In this document: in pieces, positions 32,663-43,317 of the stretch
Numbering within the stretch: position 1 is the stretch's first letter
Layout of the letters: every line of letters begins with the position of its first letter
Origin: Piscicola geometra
Taxonomy: Eukaryota > Annelida > Clitellata > Hirudinida > Piscicolidae
Reading direction: 5' to 3'
DNA length: 64,000 bases
Assembly (NCBI GenBank): GCA_943735955.1
Contig: OX030957.1
Coordinates: 6,818,757-6,882,756, forward strand
Position numbers and translations under genes: made by a program
The notes under the pieces: model-generated
What the model was told of the DNA's origin: nothing
The model's input: only the letters and a program-made list of their open reading frames with translations
Databases searched by the model: none

Positions 32663-33392
32663 TCACCACACTGCACACTCTGCCAGTGCTGCAGAGACTT
32701 GCTTGACGAATGATGCAGACTTGTCTTTAAGTGCAAGGTTGAAGAGGAGAGGTTTGGTGGCCGGAAGATGTTCTGCCAAAGTCCGAGCCACCACTGTGCT
32801 CAACAGCTTTGAGGTGGGAAGAAGGTGGTGGAGGAAGTTACATGGAGAATTATTAATATTTAGAGAAAACATGGAATGTTGGTTTTGCATATGTAATTAT
32901 TTAAATTCATGAGAAAGAGTAATCATGAAGAAATCTCACATCGTCTTCTCCAAAGAGCGTCTGCACATTGTACACACAAGTGCCTTCAGCTGTTTCTAGA
33001 GAAGTCTCTTTCTTCACTAAAAACTTTGTAAAAAATATAATTTTTATTTTATATAAAAGAAATTATGAGCAAATAAAATATAGATTGCAAAAATATCTAT
33101 GCACCATTCACAATAAAGATGATGATGGTGATCTTTCACTCACAGTTGACCCAGGCTTTTTGTACTGAGTGATGAAAATGAGCAGAAGGTTTTTGTAGTC
33201 TGAAGCCACTATGTCTGTGTCAAACCCATTTATTGTGCACCTTTTCTGATGAAAGCATTTTTATTGAAATATTTAGAAAATCCCCAAACTTGATTATTTT
33301 TTGATTGCCAAATAAATAATTTTCAATGGTAATATAAAATATCCCCAAAATTATTTTTCTAAAAGAAAAACCTGTAACGTTTTGATTTCCAT
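32663..33392 (-). CDS. PSMG3: Proteasome assembly chaperone 3 (PAC3)
   Basis: Four exons: 33372-33392, 33144-33245, 32940-33011 and 32663-32806. All are phase 0 and give 112 aa; the human protein is 122. The sequence runs MEIKTLQ, KRCTINGFDTDIVASDYK, LLLIFITQYKKPGST, ETAEGTCVYNVQTLFGED, LLSTVVARTLAEHL and FNLALKDKSASFVKQVSAAL, ending CAVW. The LFGEDD, L-A-L-K-D-K-S and terminal C-x-V-W spacing match PSMG3. PAC3 pairs with PAC4 on the alpha-ring during 20S proteasome assembly. Identification rests mainly on the last exon plus length; the first exon of 7 codons was found by phase and the motif after it. Confidence 0.8.
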
Positions 33393-34235
33393 TTCAAAAT
33401 TTGAAGCTTAAATTGACTTTCCGCCTTAAAAGTATTTATTTTTAGAAGTATTTTTAGTAGTATTTATTTAACTTTTTTTTCAATAAAAAAGATTGGACAA
33501 TTTATTTTCACATAATTATACATACATTTTAATAAAAATGAAAAACAGGGTTTAAAAAATATATAAGATTTTATTATTTAGCAAAAAAAATCATTCAAAT
33601 CACAATATAATTAAAAAATGAGAATTATGCAAAAACTGAGACTAGAAGAATAAAGAATTACTTCAAAGACAAACCCCTGATTTCACTGGCACAATCGATG
33701 TAATATTGGTCATAATAGGACAAAAGAAATATCGAAATAAAAGGAGAAAAATAAATTAAACTAACGTAATGGAATTCAATGAAATCATGAGTGATATCCA
33801 ATAATAAAACGAACAAAATTGTTCTCATTGTAACACAATTAACCACATTCAAAATGAGGGCAACATTTTAATGGCACGAATAATTTATTTTTAAAAAACA
33901 TAAATATTTAAAAAATCACACAGAAATAACAAATAGCGCTGAAAGGTGGTGACACGAGAATAGAAGGCCGATTGACGAGAGCAGACGTGCAAGCGAGGTC
34001 GAGGCACTGCGATTTCCAACGAATCATCGAGATTTAATCAACAATAAACAGTTCCTTAGCAACCTTCAAAATATTAATAAGTTTTCATAATGGTAGTGAC
34101 GATGGTGACTGGACGCTGGCTCAGTAGAGCTCCTGCTTGTGATGGCCTGACTCGGGATGAAATGAAGCTAGAAAGATTGCAATTAAAGCACCTTAACTCT
34201 TGGTGACCTGGTGACCGACGCTGGATGATGAGTCA
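33393..34235. other. AT-rich region upstream of PSMG3
   Basis: About 840 bp. The first half is AT-rich. About 33930-34200 is of ordinary complexity, without an ORF or an RNA gene I can name. The PSMG3 promoter should be within its left part. Confidence 0.45.
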
Positions 34236-35455
34236 ATAAACATTATGATGATTGAATAAATAGGATGATAATGATGATGATGATTGAATAAATAGGATGA
34301 TAATGATGATGATGATTGAATAAATAGGATGATAATGATGATGATGATTGAATAAATAGGATGATAATGATGATGATGATTGAATAAATAGGATGATAAT
34401 GATGATGATGATTGAATAAAAAGGAAGATGATGATGATGATGATTGAATAAATAGGGTGATAATGATGATGATGATTGAATAAATAGGATGATAATGATG
34501 ATGATGATTGAATAAAAAGGATGATAATGATGATGATGATTGAATAAAAAGGAAGATGATGATGATGATGATTGAATAAATAGGGTGATAATGATGATGA
34601 TGATTGAATAAATAGGATGATAATGATGATGATGATTGAATAAATAGGATGATAATGATGATGATGATTGAATAAAAAGGATGATAATGATGATGATGAT
34701 TGAATAAAAAGGAAGATGATGATGATGATGATTGAATAAATAGGATGATAATGATGATGATGATTGAATAAATAGGATGATAATGATGATGATGATTGAA
34801 TAAAAAGGAAGATAATGATGATGATGATTGAATAAAAAGGAAGATGATGATGATGATGATTGAATAAATAGGGTGATAATGATGATGATGATTGAATAAA
34901 AAGGAAGATGATGATGATGATGATTGAATAAAAAGGAAGATGATGATGATGATGATTGAATAAATAGGATGATAATGATGATGATGATTGAATAAAAAGG
35001 ATGATAATGATGATGATGATTGAATAAAAAGGAAGATGATGATGATGATGATTGAATAAATAGGGTGATAATGATGATGATGATTGAATAAATAGGATGA
35101 TAATGATGATGATGATTGAATAAAAAGGAAGATGATGATGATGATGATTGAATAAATAGGGTGATAATGATGATGATGATTGAATAAATAGGATGATAAT
35201 GATGATGATGATTGAATAAAAAGGAAGATGATGATGATGATGATTGAATAAAAAGGATGATGATGATTGAATAAAAAGGATGATGATGATGATAATGATT
35301 GAGTAAATAGGATTCTATGATGATGATGATTGAATAAAGAGGATGATAATGATGATGATGACGATGATTGAATAAATAGAATGGTGATGATGATGATTGA
35401 ATAAATAGGATGATAATGATGATGATGACGATGTTTGAATAAATAGAATGGTGGT
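34236..35455. repeat. About 32-bp tandem array, roughly 37 copies
   Basis: A unit made of TTGAATAAATAGGATGATAA followed by TGATGATGATGA. Two main variants alternate: ...AAATAGGATGATAATGATG and ...AAAAAGGAAGATGATGATG. Every unit carries AATAAA on the plus strand. Because 32 is not a multiple of three, two minus-strand frames give long His/Ser/Ile ORFs; these are artefacts. Confidence 0.97.
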
Positions 35456-36162
35456 GATGACGATCCACAAACATGATGATGATGACGATACACAAACATG
35501 ATGATGATGACGATACACAAAAATGATGATGATGACGATACACAAACATGATGATCACATCTGCACAAACTGATCAAGGGCAGTAGCAACTCTTAAGCCA
35601 ACCAGCTAACTACTACCAACAACAACAACACACCAACAAGAGCACCATTACTTAATTAAATATATAAAGTAAAACTTAGGCTAGACCTGTGTGTAGTTGA
35701 ATATCAGCAGTAGAAGCAAAAGATGCAGTCATACTACGAATTTAAAAAATATATATAATAATAATAATAATATAAAAATAATCATAAATAATACAAATCT
35801 AAATATGATTATAAATAATATAAATATAAAAATAATCATAATTGATATGAAGCATTCAAATTAAAAAGATTAATCATGATGACTTGATGATTGTTGTACA
35901 AAAGTATTAATTAATTACCCATTAGAGTCAATTAGATCAATTAGTAATGAGATGTTCGAGAAAGGTCACGTTGTGGCTCTCATGCATTTAAATAAGGATG
36001 ATGATGGTGATGATGGTGATGGTGATGATGATGATGATGGTGATAATGAGGGATGTGCAAATAAGTTAAATGACGATCAACGGTTTTAATAATTTAAACG
36101 ATCGAATAAAAAGCTGAAAGTGAAAAAGAGTAAGCCAAGGATGGATGGATAGATCGAATGGG
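35456..36162. other. Region 3' of the ARHGAP gene
   Basis: Includes short CACAAACATGATGATGATGA repeats (35460-35550), AT-rich sequence with ATA runs (35740-35860) and a GAT/GGT tract (35995-36050). It may contain the 3' UTR of the RhoGAP gene. No ORF is supported. Confidence 0.45.
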
Positions 36163-37762
36163 TTACAGAGGTTGGTTGAAAGTGATGGGGTGGGTGGCAG
36201 GTGAGGCAGGGGGCAGTGGACGGATGACGTAAGAGGCGCCAGGGTTGACGGTCATGATGTTGTTCAACATTGTGCTATTCTCTAAGCGTCTCTCACCTGT
36301 CATAATCATTATCATTCACTCCCTCACTCACTCACTCACTCATTCACTCACTCACTCGCTCACTCACTCACTCACTCACTCCTCACTCACTCACTCACTC
36401 ACTCACTCACTCACTCACTCACTCACTCACTCACTCCTCACTCACTCACTCACCAATGTTTCCGCCTATTTCGTACATACTGAAGTTCTGGAGGATTTCT
36501 TGCGCTGATGCGATGTTGGGTCTGCTCCTGCGAAGAGGAATGAATCATCACAAACAGCGACCGCATCTTCCAATCAAACATTTTCAGAACTCCATTGAAT
36601 CTCCCACCCACTTCGAGCACCATTCCGCCACCACCCCCCTCGCCAATCCTAACGGTCATCACCCACCCCACCCCACCCCTTCAAACACCACCCTCCACCA
36701 CCCCTTCAAACACCACCCTCGATCACGCCTTCAAACACCACCCACTTGGAGTGCATGACGACGGAGATGATGACGTCAGCGACGGTGGAGTGCCTCTTGG
36801 GGCGGAAGCTCACGTGGTCTGGATACGGCTCCAGGTGCACCGAGATCTTTGAAGAGGGGAGGAGTGGAGGAGTGGAGGAGGGGAGGAGGAGTGGAGAAGG
36901 AGTGGAGGAGGGGAGGAGGAGTGGAGGAGAACGGATGGAGAAGGAGGGGTGGAGGAGGACGGATGGAGGAGGAAGAGTGGAGGAGGAGGAGTGGAGGAGG
37001 AGGAGTGGAGAAGGAGGAGTGGAGGAGGAGGAGTGGAAGAGGAGGAAGGAGAAAAGAGAGAAGAAAAAAGTGGAATAAAAGAGTACGAGTTTTTGAAGAT
37101 TTAATAGCTTCTTTTTATAGTAAAGTAAAGAAATCGATTCTTAAGAATATTAAGACTCTTTTCATTCAAGAGATGGCAGACACAAAACTCAAAAGTGCGA
37201 CAAAGCATGCCTACATTGATATTGAGGCCTGCTTTGGGAAGGTTGTGCTTTTCTCGCTTGCCCCAGAACTTCTGCTTCTGCAAACGATAAAAATTTAAAT
37301 TATTAATAAACTCTTAATTAACTAATAATTATTTATTTATAATTAATTATTATAAATGAAAGTAACCTCGAAAAATGGATTATTTAGATAAGAGTAGATT
37401 AGACACACCTTCTTCCTGTCTTGGTGGTTCTTCTGCCTGATTTGATTGATGAGTCCTGCAGGTACCTGTGTTTCGTCATCATTATCGCCATCATCACAAT
37501 CATCATCATCATCATCACAATCATCATCATCATCATCATCAACATCATCACCATTATCATCATCACCCCACACACTCTCATACAATGAATATCTCGTTTA
37601 GGTGCTTCAGCATGAGTTGAATGACAGTCGTACACGAAGTAGCCACGCCCAGATCCCTGTCTAAAGTCCCGCCCCCAACCCCTCCCCCTGCTCCTTGGTG
37701 GGTGGTTAGTGGTCAGGTTGTTGAGTGTGTATATTGTGTGTCAACAATAAATCTAATACTTC

Positions 37763-37801
<39 letters not shown>

Positions 37802-40580
37802 CCACTACTACTACCACCACTATCACCACAAACACTACCATCACCACTACCACTACTATCATCATCACCACTACCACTACTATCATCATCACCACTACCA
37901 CTACTATCATCATCATCACCAGTGGACGGGTGGTTGAGGGAGGCGGGGAGGAGGAAGAGGTTGGGGGCGATGATCATGCTTACTGACTCCTCTGTCATCT
38001 TGTTGACGTCACTGTGGGAGGCCACTCTCTTCAGGAAGGAGAGAAGTAGCTGATGGATGGATGGGTGGATGGTTGGGTGGTTGGATGGATGGATGGGTGG
38101 ATGGATGGGTGGATGGATGGGTGGATGGTTGGGTGGATGGTTGGGTGGATGGTTGGATGGATGGTTGGATGGGTGGATGGTTGGATGGGTGGATGGTTGG
38201 ATGGGTGAATGGATGGGTGGATGAGATAGTGAATTGAAAGCAGCATCAACAAAAACTCCAACAACAACAACAACAAGATCCACCACAACAATAACAGCAA
38301 AAACATCAACCCCAACAACAACAACACTACCGCATACCCACAACCTCCACGCGGTGCAGTGGGGGGCGCTTGCGCCTCAAATGTGGGTACTTTCGGCCAC
38401 CCTGCCAGGGCAGACTATGCAAGATAGCCCAAGAGACAACAAACTCATCTCTGGACAGACTGCCCAGCCCTGGAACAAGAACACTGGCTGGGCAAGAACA
38501 CAAGAGAACTGACTCAAGAGCCTGGCAGGGCAGCGCAGCTGGTCGAGACTATTCTCCCCAGACTGCTGAACAACACAACGAAATACAACAACAACAACAA
38601 CAGCAACAACAAGAGGCACCTTGAGGGTGTTGCGGTTGGGGCCAGGCAGCAGTTGCATGAGCAGGGAGATGCTGTAGCACTGCATGCACACGTTGGGCAT
38701 CTCTGTGCGTCAGCAAAGGAGAAGTGCGTGTCGATAACAAAGCCACTAGTGACACTTTATACATATCTAGAAATTCATTTTGAAATTTAAGAAATTTATT
38801 CTATATTTAGTATTTAATTTCTCGATTTTTAATATTTTTATAAATTTTAAATTTGATTTTTAAGGGGAGGTTAGATAAATTCGGTGTGGAGTAGTTGCTC
38901 TTTGGAGGCTTGGAACTCACTGGCTACTTGCACAAAAGAGTCTATCCACTGGAGGGTGAGGAGGGGGGAGGGCAGGTCTCGTAGGAAGAGCTGGCAATGG
39001 GTGGATGAGTGGGTGGGTGGGTGGGTCGGTGGGTGGATGAGTGGGTAAGTGGGTGGGTGAATGGGTGGGTAAATGGGTGGGTAAGTGGGTGGGTGAATGG
39101 GTGGGTAAGTGGGTGGATGAGTGGGTGGATGATTGGGTGGGTGGGTAAGTGAGTGGGTGGATGAATGGATTGATGAATAGATGGGTTATTGGATGAATAG
39201 ATGGATGAAAAGGCATAGTTGATTGGAGAATACATTAAAAGATTAATTTTAAAAAGTATAAAAATAAAACTCTTTCACCTTCAGAAGACCAACTGCATCG
39301 TTGGCTCGCATGCCATTGAAGAGGGAGGAGAAGGAGGTTGGTGGGGAGATGGTGGTCGTCGTGGTGGTGGTTGGTGAGATGGAGGTGGTTGAGTGTGAAG
39401 GGGTGTTTGAATAAGTGGTTGGGTGTAGAAGGATTGATGCAGGAATGAGCGTGCCAATTGAAGGATGGGTGGAGGATAGATGGATGGAGGATGGATGGAT
39501 GGAGGATGGATGGATGGAGGATGGAAGGATGGAGGATGGATGGCTGGAGGATGGATGGCTGTATTGAGTGTACCAAGTAGCATCGATAGAATCTCTCAGT
39601 TCCTGGTGGTTGAATCGTCTTCATTATGATCATCATCATCACCACCCCTAACACCCCCATCATCATCACCAACACCACTATCATCTTCTCTTCACCACCA
39701 TCATTACCATCATTCTCCTCCTCCTCATCATCATCATCACCACCACTACCACCCCATCATCATCACCAACACCACTATCATCTTCTCTTCACGACCATCA
39801 TCACCATCATTCTCCTCCTCATCATCATCATTATCACCACCACTACCACCCCATCATCATCACCAACACCACTATCATCTTCTCTTCACCACCATCATCA
39901 CCATCATTCTCATTCTCATCCTCATCATCACTACCACCCTCCATCATCATCATCATCATCACCCTCCTCCTCCTCCTCATCATCATCATGAGCACCTTGA
40001 TGCGATTGAAAGAGCCAGAGAGTCTCAATATTCCCTCCTTGTCTAGGAAGTTCGCCTCCATGTAGGCAAGGAGCTGTCGTCGTCGTCGTGGTGATGATTA
40101 TGATTACGTTGATGATGATGATGATGATGATGTGGATGATGATGATGATGTGGATGTTGATGATGATGATGTTGATAATGATGATGTGGATGTTGATGAT
40201 GATGATGACGTTGATGATGATAGTGATGTTGGTTGCAATGTTTAAAAGCACCCTTACTTCTTTGAGGAACTTGGGCACCTTGTTACCCTCTCCCGCCTCG
40301 TTATCTCTCTCCACCAACTTCTCCAGCCCCACCCCGAACACCCCCTCCTTTTCTGTGTGGTGGTGATGATGATGATTGATGGTGGTGACGATAATGATGA
40401 AGATGGTGATGATGATAGTGTTGGTCAACGGGATGATGGTAGCTAAAAGTGTTGCGAGAGTTGTATATATCTCTAGACACACATACATTTCTAGACACAC
40501 ACACATATAAAAAAACACACACACACACAAAAACACACACACACAAACACACACCCACACCCACACACACACAAACACAC

Positions 40581-40624
<44 letters not shown>

Positions 40625-41793
40625 CATGTTTGGTTTTCTTGCGACTCTTGCGCTTGAGGACGTCCAGCTTGAAGCTGTCGAACACTCGCAGCAACTCGAT
40701 GTGCGCCAGCGCCTCCAGCATGCTGCGGTCCTTCGCGCCCAAGTCCTCCAGATGAGTCACCTCTAGCGCTATACTTCTGTCTATCTGTGCGTGCGTGCGT
40801 GTGTGCGTGCGTGTTTGTGTGTGTTTTTGTTTGTGTGTATGTGTGTGTTTGTTTGTGTTTGTTTTATTTTGTTTGTATTTGTGTGTGTGTGTGTTTGTGT
40901 GCGTGTGTGTATTTGTATGCATTGAGAAATAGTTAAAAGAGATGAACTTGGCGGTGTTTTTTGATCGCTTGTGAATGTTATAGTATTTAAAAAAGTGTGT
41001 AACAATGTCATAGAGGCATGGTGATCACCATATGCATCACTGATACATATGCATCACTGATGCATATGCATTAGCATATCAAGGTTATCACCTTGTCAGG
41101 ACAGAGGGTTGGCGTGGGTGGCATGCAGTCGGGATGGTCTTGTCGGCCAAAGATGCTTGGAAGCGCTGGTGGTGCGGTGATGTTGGCATATGGTGTGGTG
41201 GAGTATTATGTGGAGTGGTACAGTGGGTGGAGTGAGTTTGGATGGATGAATGGATGGATGGAGTGAGTATGGATGGATGAATGGATGGATGGAATGGGTG
41301 TCTACCAAATAGACCAGCTTCCTCCTTCTTGCTCATCCTTGCAGTCTGCATGGATGGATGGATGGATGGATGGATGGATGGATGGATTAATGAATCCTAA
41401 TTGCAAAGATAAAATCTGATAACGGAATTTATCACGTGAAAGCATGAGCCCACCGGATTGACGGAGTAGACTTTTGATTCTTTCACTTCCACCTCTTTCT
41501 CCTCCATCACCTTCTCCATCAATCCTCTCATCACTCTACCATTATCCACACCTCCCGCCTCCTCCTCCTCTTCCTCTTCCTCCGTTCTGTGGCCTGCTAG
41601 CAAGCTTGTATCGTACTTTTGTTTGTTTTTGTTGTCGCCATGTTGAGGGTTGTTATGATTATTATTATTGTTGTTGTTGTCATGATCATCATCATCATCA
41701 TCCGGCAGGAAGATGCTGCGGACATCTGTTCTGGCGGCTGTCTTTTTCTTGCTGCGCACTGTGTCCACCCTCCTGCAGGGTGGTTTGGTGGAG

Positions 41794-41827
<34 letters not shown>

Positions 41828-43317
41828 AGACGAGTTGATGGCGATGGTAGTGACAATGAATGAAGGTGGTGATGATGATGGTAGTGACAATGAATGAAGG
41901 TGGTGATGATGATGGGGGTGACAATAAATGGGTCGAAACTGTAGATAAGGATAAAAAATTCTTGTTTACTTTTCATGAACATTATCATCATCGTCATCAT
42001 CATCATCATCACCTCCTGATCGTGGCCACTTGACCTTCAGTGAGGATGTCTTGGAGGTTCTTGTAAGTGTCAAGGTCAGTCGCTGTGGTGGTGGTAATGA
42101 AGATGACGGTGGTGGTAGTGATGATGCTGGTGATGATGATGATGATGGTGGTAGTGGATAGTAAAAAGATGGCGCTCTATAGTTTCAAAGTTTTTGCTTA
42201 CAAAGTTTTTTTCATTGGTTATACATTTTTTAGAGCTCACTTCTTTACCAAGAATCTTGAAACTTTCACTTTTACTTTAATTTTTATGGCACCATAAAAT
42301 ATATATGCGCATATATTAAATACTAAATATTCATGAACCTGAATGACTAGGCATGAAGCTGAGACCCAAGGAAGATAAGAAGTCCGTGGCTTTTTCAGTG
42401 TCTGTTTTATGCCGTGATAATAATAATAATGATTATGATCATAATAATACTACTAATAATAATAATGATAATAATACTAATAATAATGATAATAATAATA
42501 ATAATAATGGCATGATTAATTGTCCTTATACAACTGTCCTTGTTATTACATCAGAGTTTAGATGGGTAATTGTATTTTGTATTGTTGGTTCATTAAGAGT
42601 AATTTAAGAATAACTGCTTATCAAATAGGTTAATTTTATTTGGTTTTCCATTATTTGATTGTGTATTTTATTCCTATATTTTTATTCATTAAAATAAATG
42701 TAGTCATATGAAATTATATAGAAAACGATGAATATAATAAAGTAAAATAATTTCTTTTCTACTTTTAAATACTCTAAAAAAAACGGAAAATATTTTGATA
42801 TTTTGAAACATTAACTGAAATTAAATTTTAATACAAATTAGAAACAACTGAATAAAAATCTTCAGAGAAATCCAATCACGACCATCTTGGATGGACTCGA
42901 CCAAGTCATTCTGGTTGGAAGAGGGTTCGATCGCGCATGCACTCAGCTTCATCAACTCCACCTCACTGAAAAACTCCACTAAGCTAGGTGATGCAGGTGC
43001 TGTATGAATTGTGTGTTGCTAACTTGAGGTTTGACTCATTTAATAGGTTTATATTTGTGGATTTTGTAGAACAAATGATAAATAAAAAAAATTATAAAAT
43101 ACATTGTATATTAATATTGCTAATGTATGAATGCATCAAAAATGAATCATTAAAAATTTTTGCATTATCCATATTTAAATTGTAAAATTTTTTTTATTAC
43201 ATACATATTTCAAATTTTGGAATTTAATTATTAATTTATTTTTTATTCATCCCATTCATTTTTATTTTCCTAAAATTTCAGTCTGTTACCTTGTGAACCC
43301 TGACTTTTAACAGACAT
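36163..43317 (-). CDS. RhoGAP protein of the ARHGAP18/28/40 (conundrum) family
   Basis: Exons: 43290-43317, 42883-42978, 42339-42401, 42013-42049, 41454-41772, 41306-41345, 41092-41155, 40625-40776, 40258-40352, 39996-40073, 39574-39602, about 39279-39315, 38921-38990, 38620-38702, 37920-38049, 37584-37660, 37409-37465, 37215-37277, 36746-36846, 36454-36527 and 36163-36296; about 600 aa. RhoGAP signatures: [31 protein letters not shown] with the arginine finger in [33 protein letters not shown], and [19 protein letters not shown] with the catalytic-site Asn. The tail [23 protein letters not shown] and VNPGASYVI is diagnostic of the ARHGAP18 group, which turns off RhoA in the cytoplasm. Exon phases close everywhere except between exons 11 and 12, where a small exon is probably missing. 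Exon 5 has an acidic/Asn low-complexity part. Most introns contain microsatellites. Confidence 0.9.
36305..36453. repeat. (CACT)n tetranucleotide tract, last intron of the RhoGAP gene
   Basis: On the sense strand it reads (GTGA)n and begins at the donor of exon 20, GTGAGTGAGTGAG. Confidence 0.95.
36847..37078. repeat. GAGGAGTGG purine tract, RhoGAP intron 18
   Basis: About 230 bp of almost pure purine on the plus strand. On the sense strand it is a long CTCC-rich pyrimidine tract before the exon 19 acceptor. Confidence 0.92.
37755..37919. repeat. ACT/ATC trinucleotide tract, RhoGAP intron 15
   Basis: On the sense strand it starts at the exon 15 donor as GTGATGATGATGATAGTAG and continues as AGT/GGT units. 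Confidence 0.93.
38052..38230. repeat. (GGAT/GGGT)n tetranucleotide tract, RhoGAP intron 14
   Basis: On the sense strand (ATCC)n runs into CATCAG, the exon 15 acceptor. Confidence 0.95.
38335..38580. other. GC-richer island within RhoGAP intron 14
   Basis: About 245 bp of balanced composition between CAA-rich repeats, with short open frames on the plus strand (for example [20 protein letters not shown]). No splice or homology evidence links it to the RhoGAP gene. It could be a retroelement fragment. Confidence 0.35.
38998..39215. repeat. GGGTGGGTGAAT-type tract, RhoGAP intron 12
   Basis: Sense-strand (ACCC/ATCC)n repeat that ends near the exon 13 acceptor TTGCCAG. Confidence 0.93.
39462..39562. 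repeat. GGATGGATGGAGGAT repeat
   Basis: Sense-strand CATCCTCCATCC repeats starting close to the exon 11 donor, in the stretch where exon 12 boundaries are unclear. Confidence 0.9.
39628..39990. repeat. (ATC/ACC)n tract, RhoGAP intron 10
   Basis: Includes a larger duplicated block of about 125 bp (about 39645-39755, 39755-39880, 39855-39930) with ACCACTATCATCTTCTCTTC in each copy. Confidence 0.9.
40488..40620. repeat. (CA)n tract, RhoGAP intron 8
   Basis: On the sense strand (GT)n begins at the exon 8 donor GTTTGTGTGTG. Confidence 0.95.
40790..40917. repeat. (GT)n tract with GTTT interruptions, RhoGAP intron 7
   Basis: On the sense strand a CA-rich run ending CACGCACGCACAG, just before the exon 8 acceptor. 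Confidence 0.92.
41346..41393. repeat. (GGAT)n tract before the RhoGAP exon 6 acceptor
   Basis: Sense strand (ATCC)n followed by ATGCAG at the acceptor. Confidence 0.93.

Noticed and set aside
34233..35589. Two 440-residue minus-strand ORFs rich in His/Ser/Ile
   Set aside because: They are translations of the 32-bp tandem array in two frames, with no conserved motif or splice signals.
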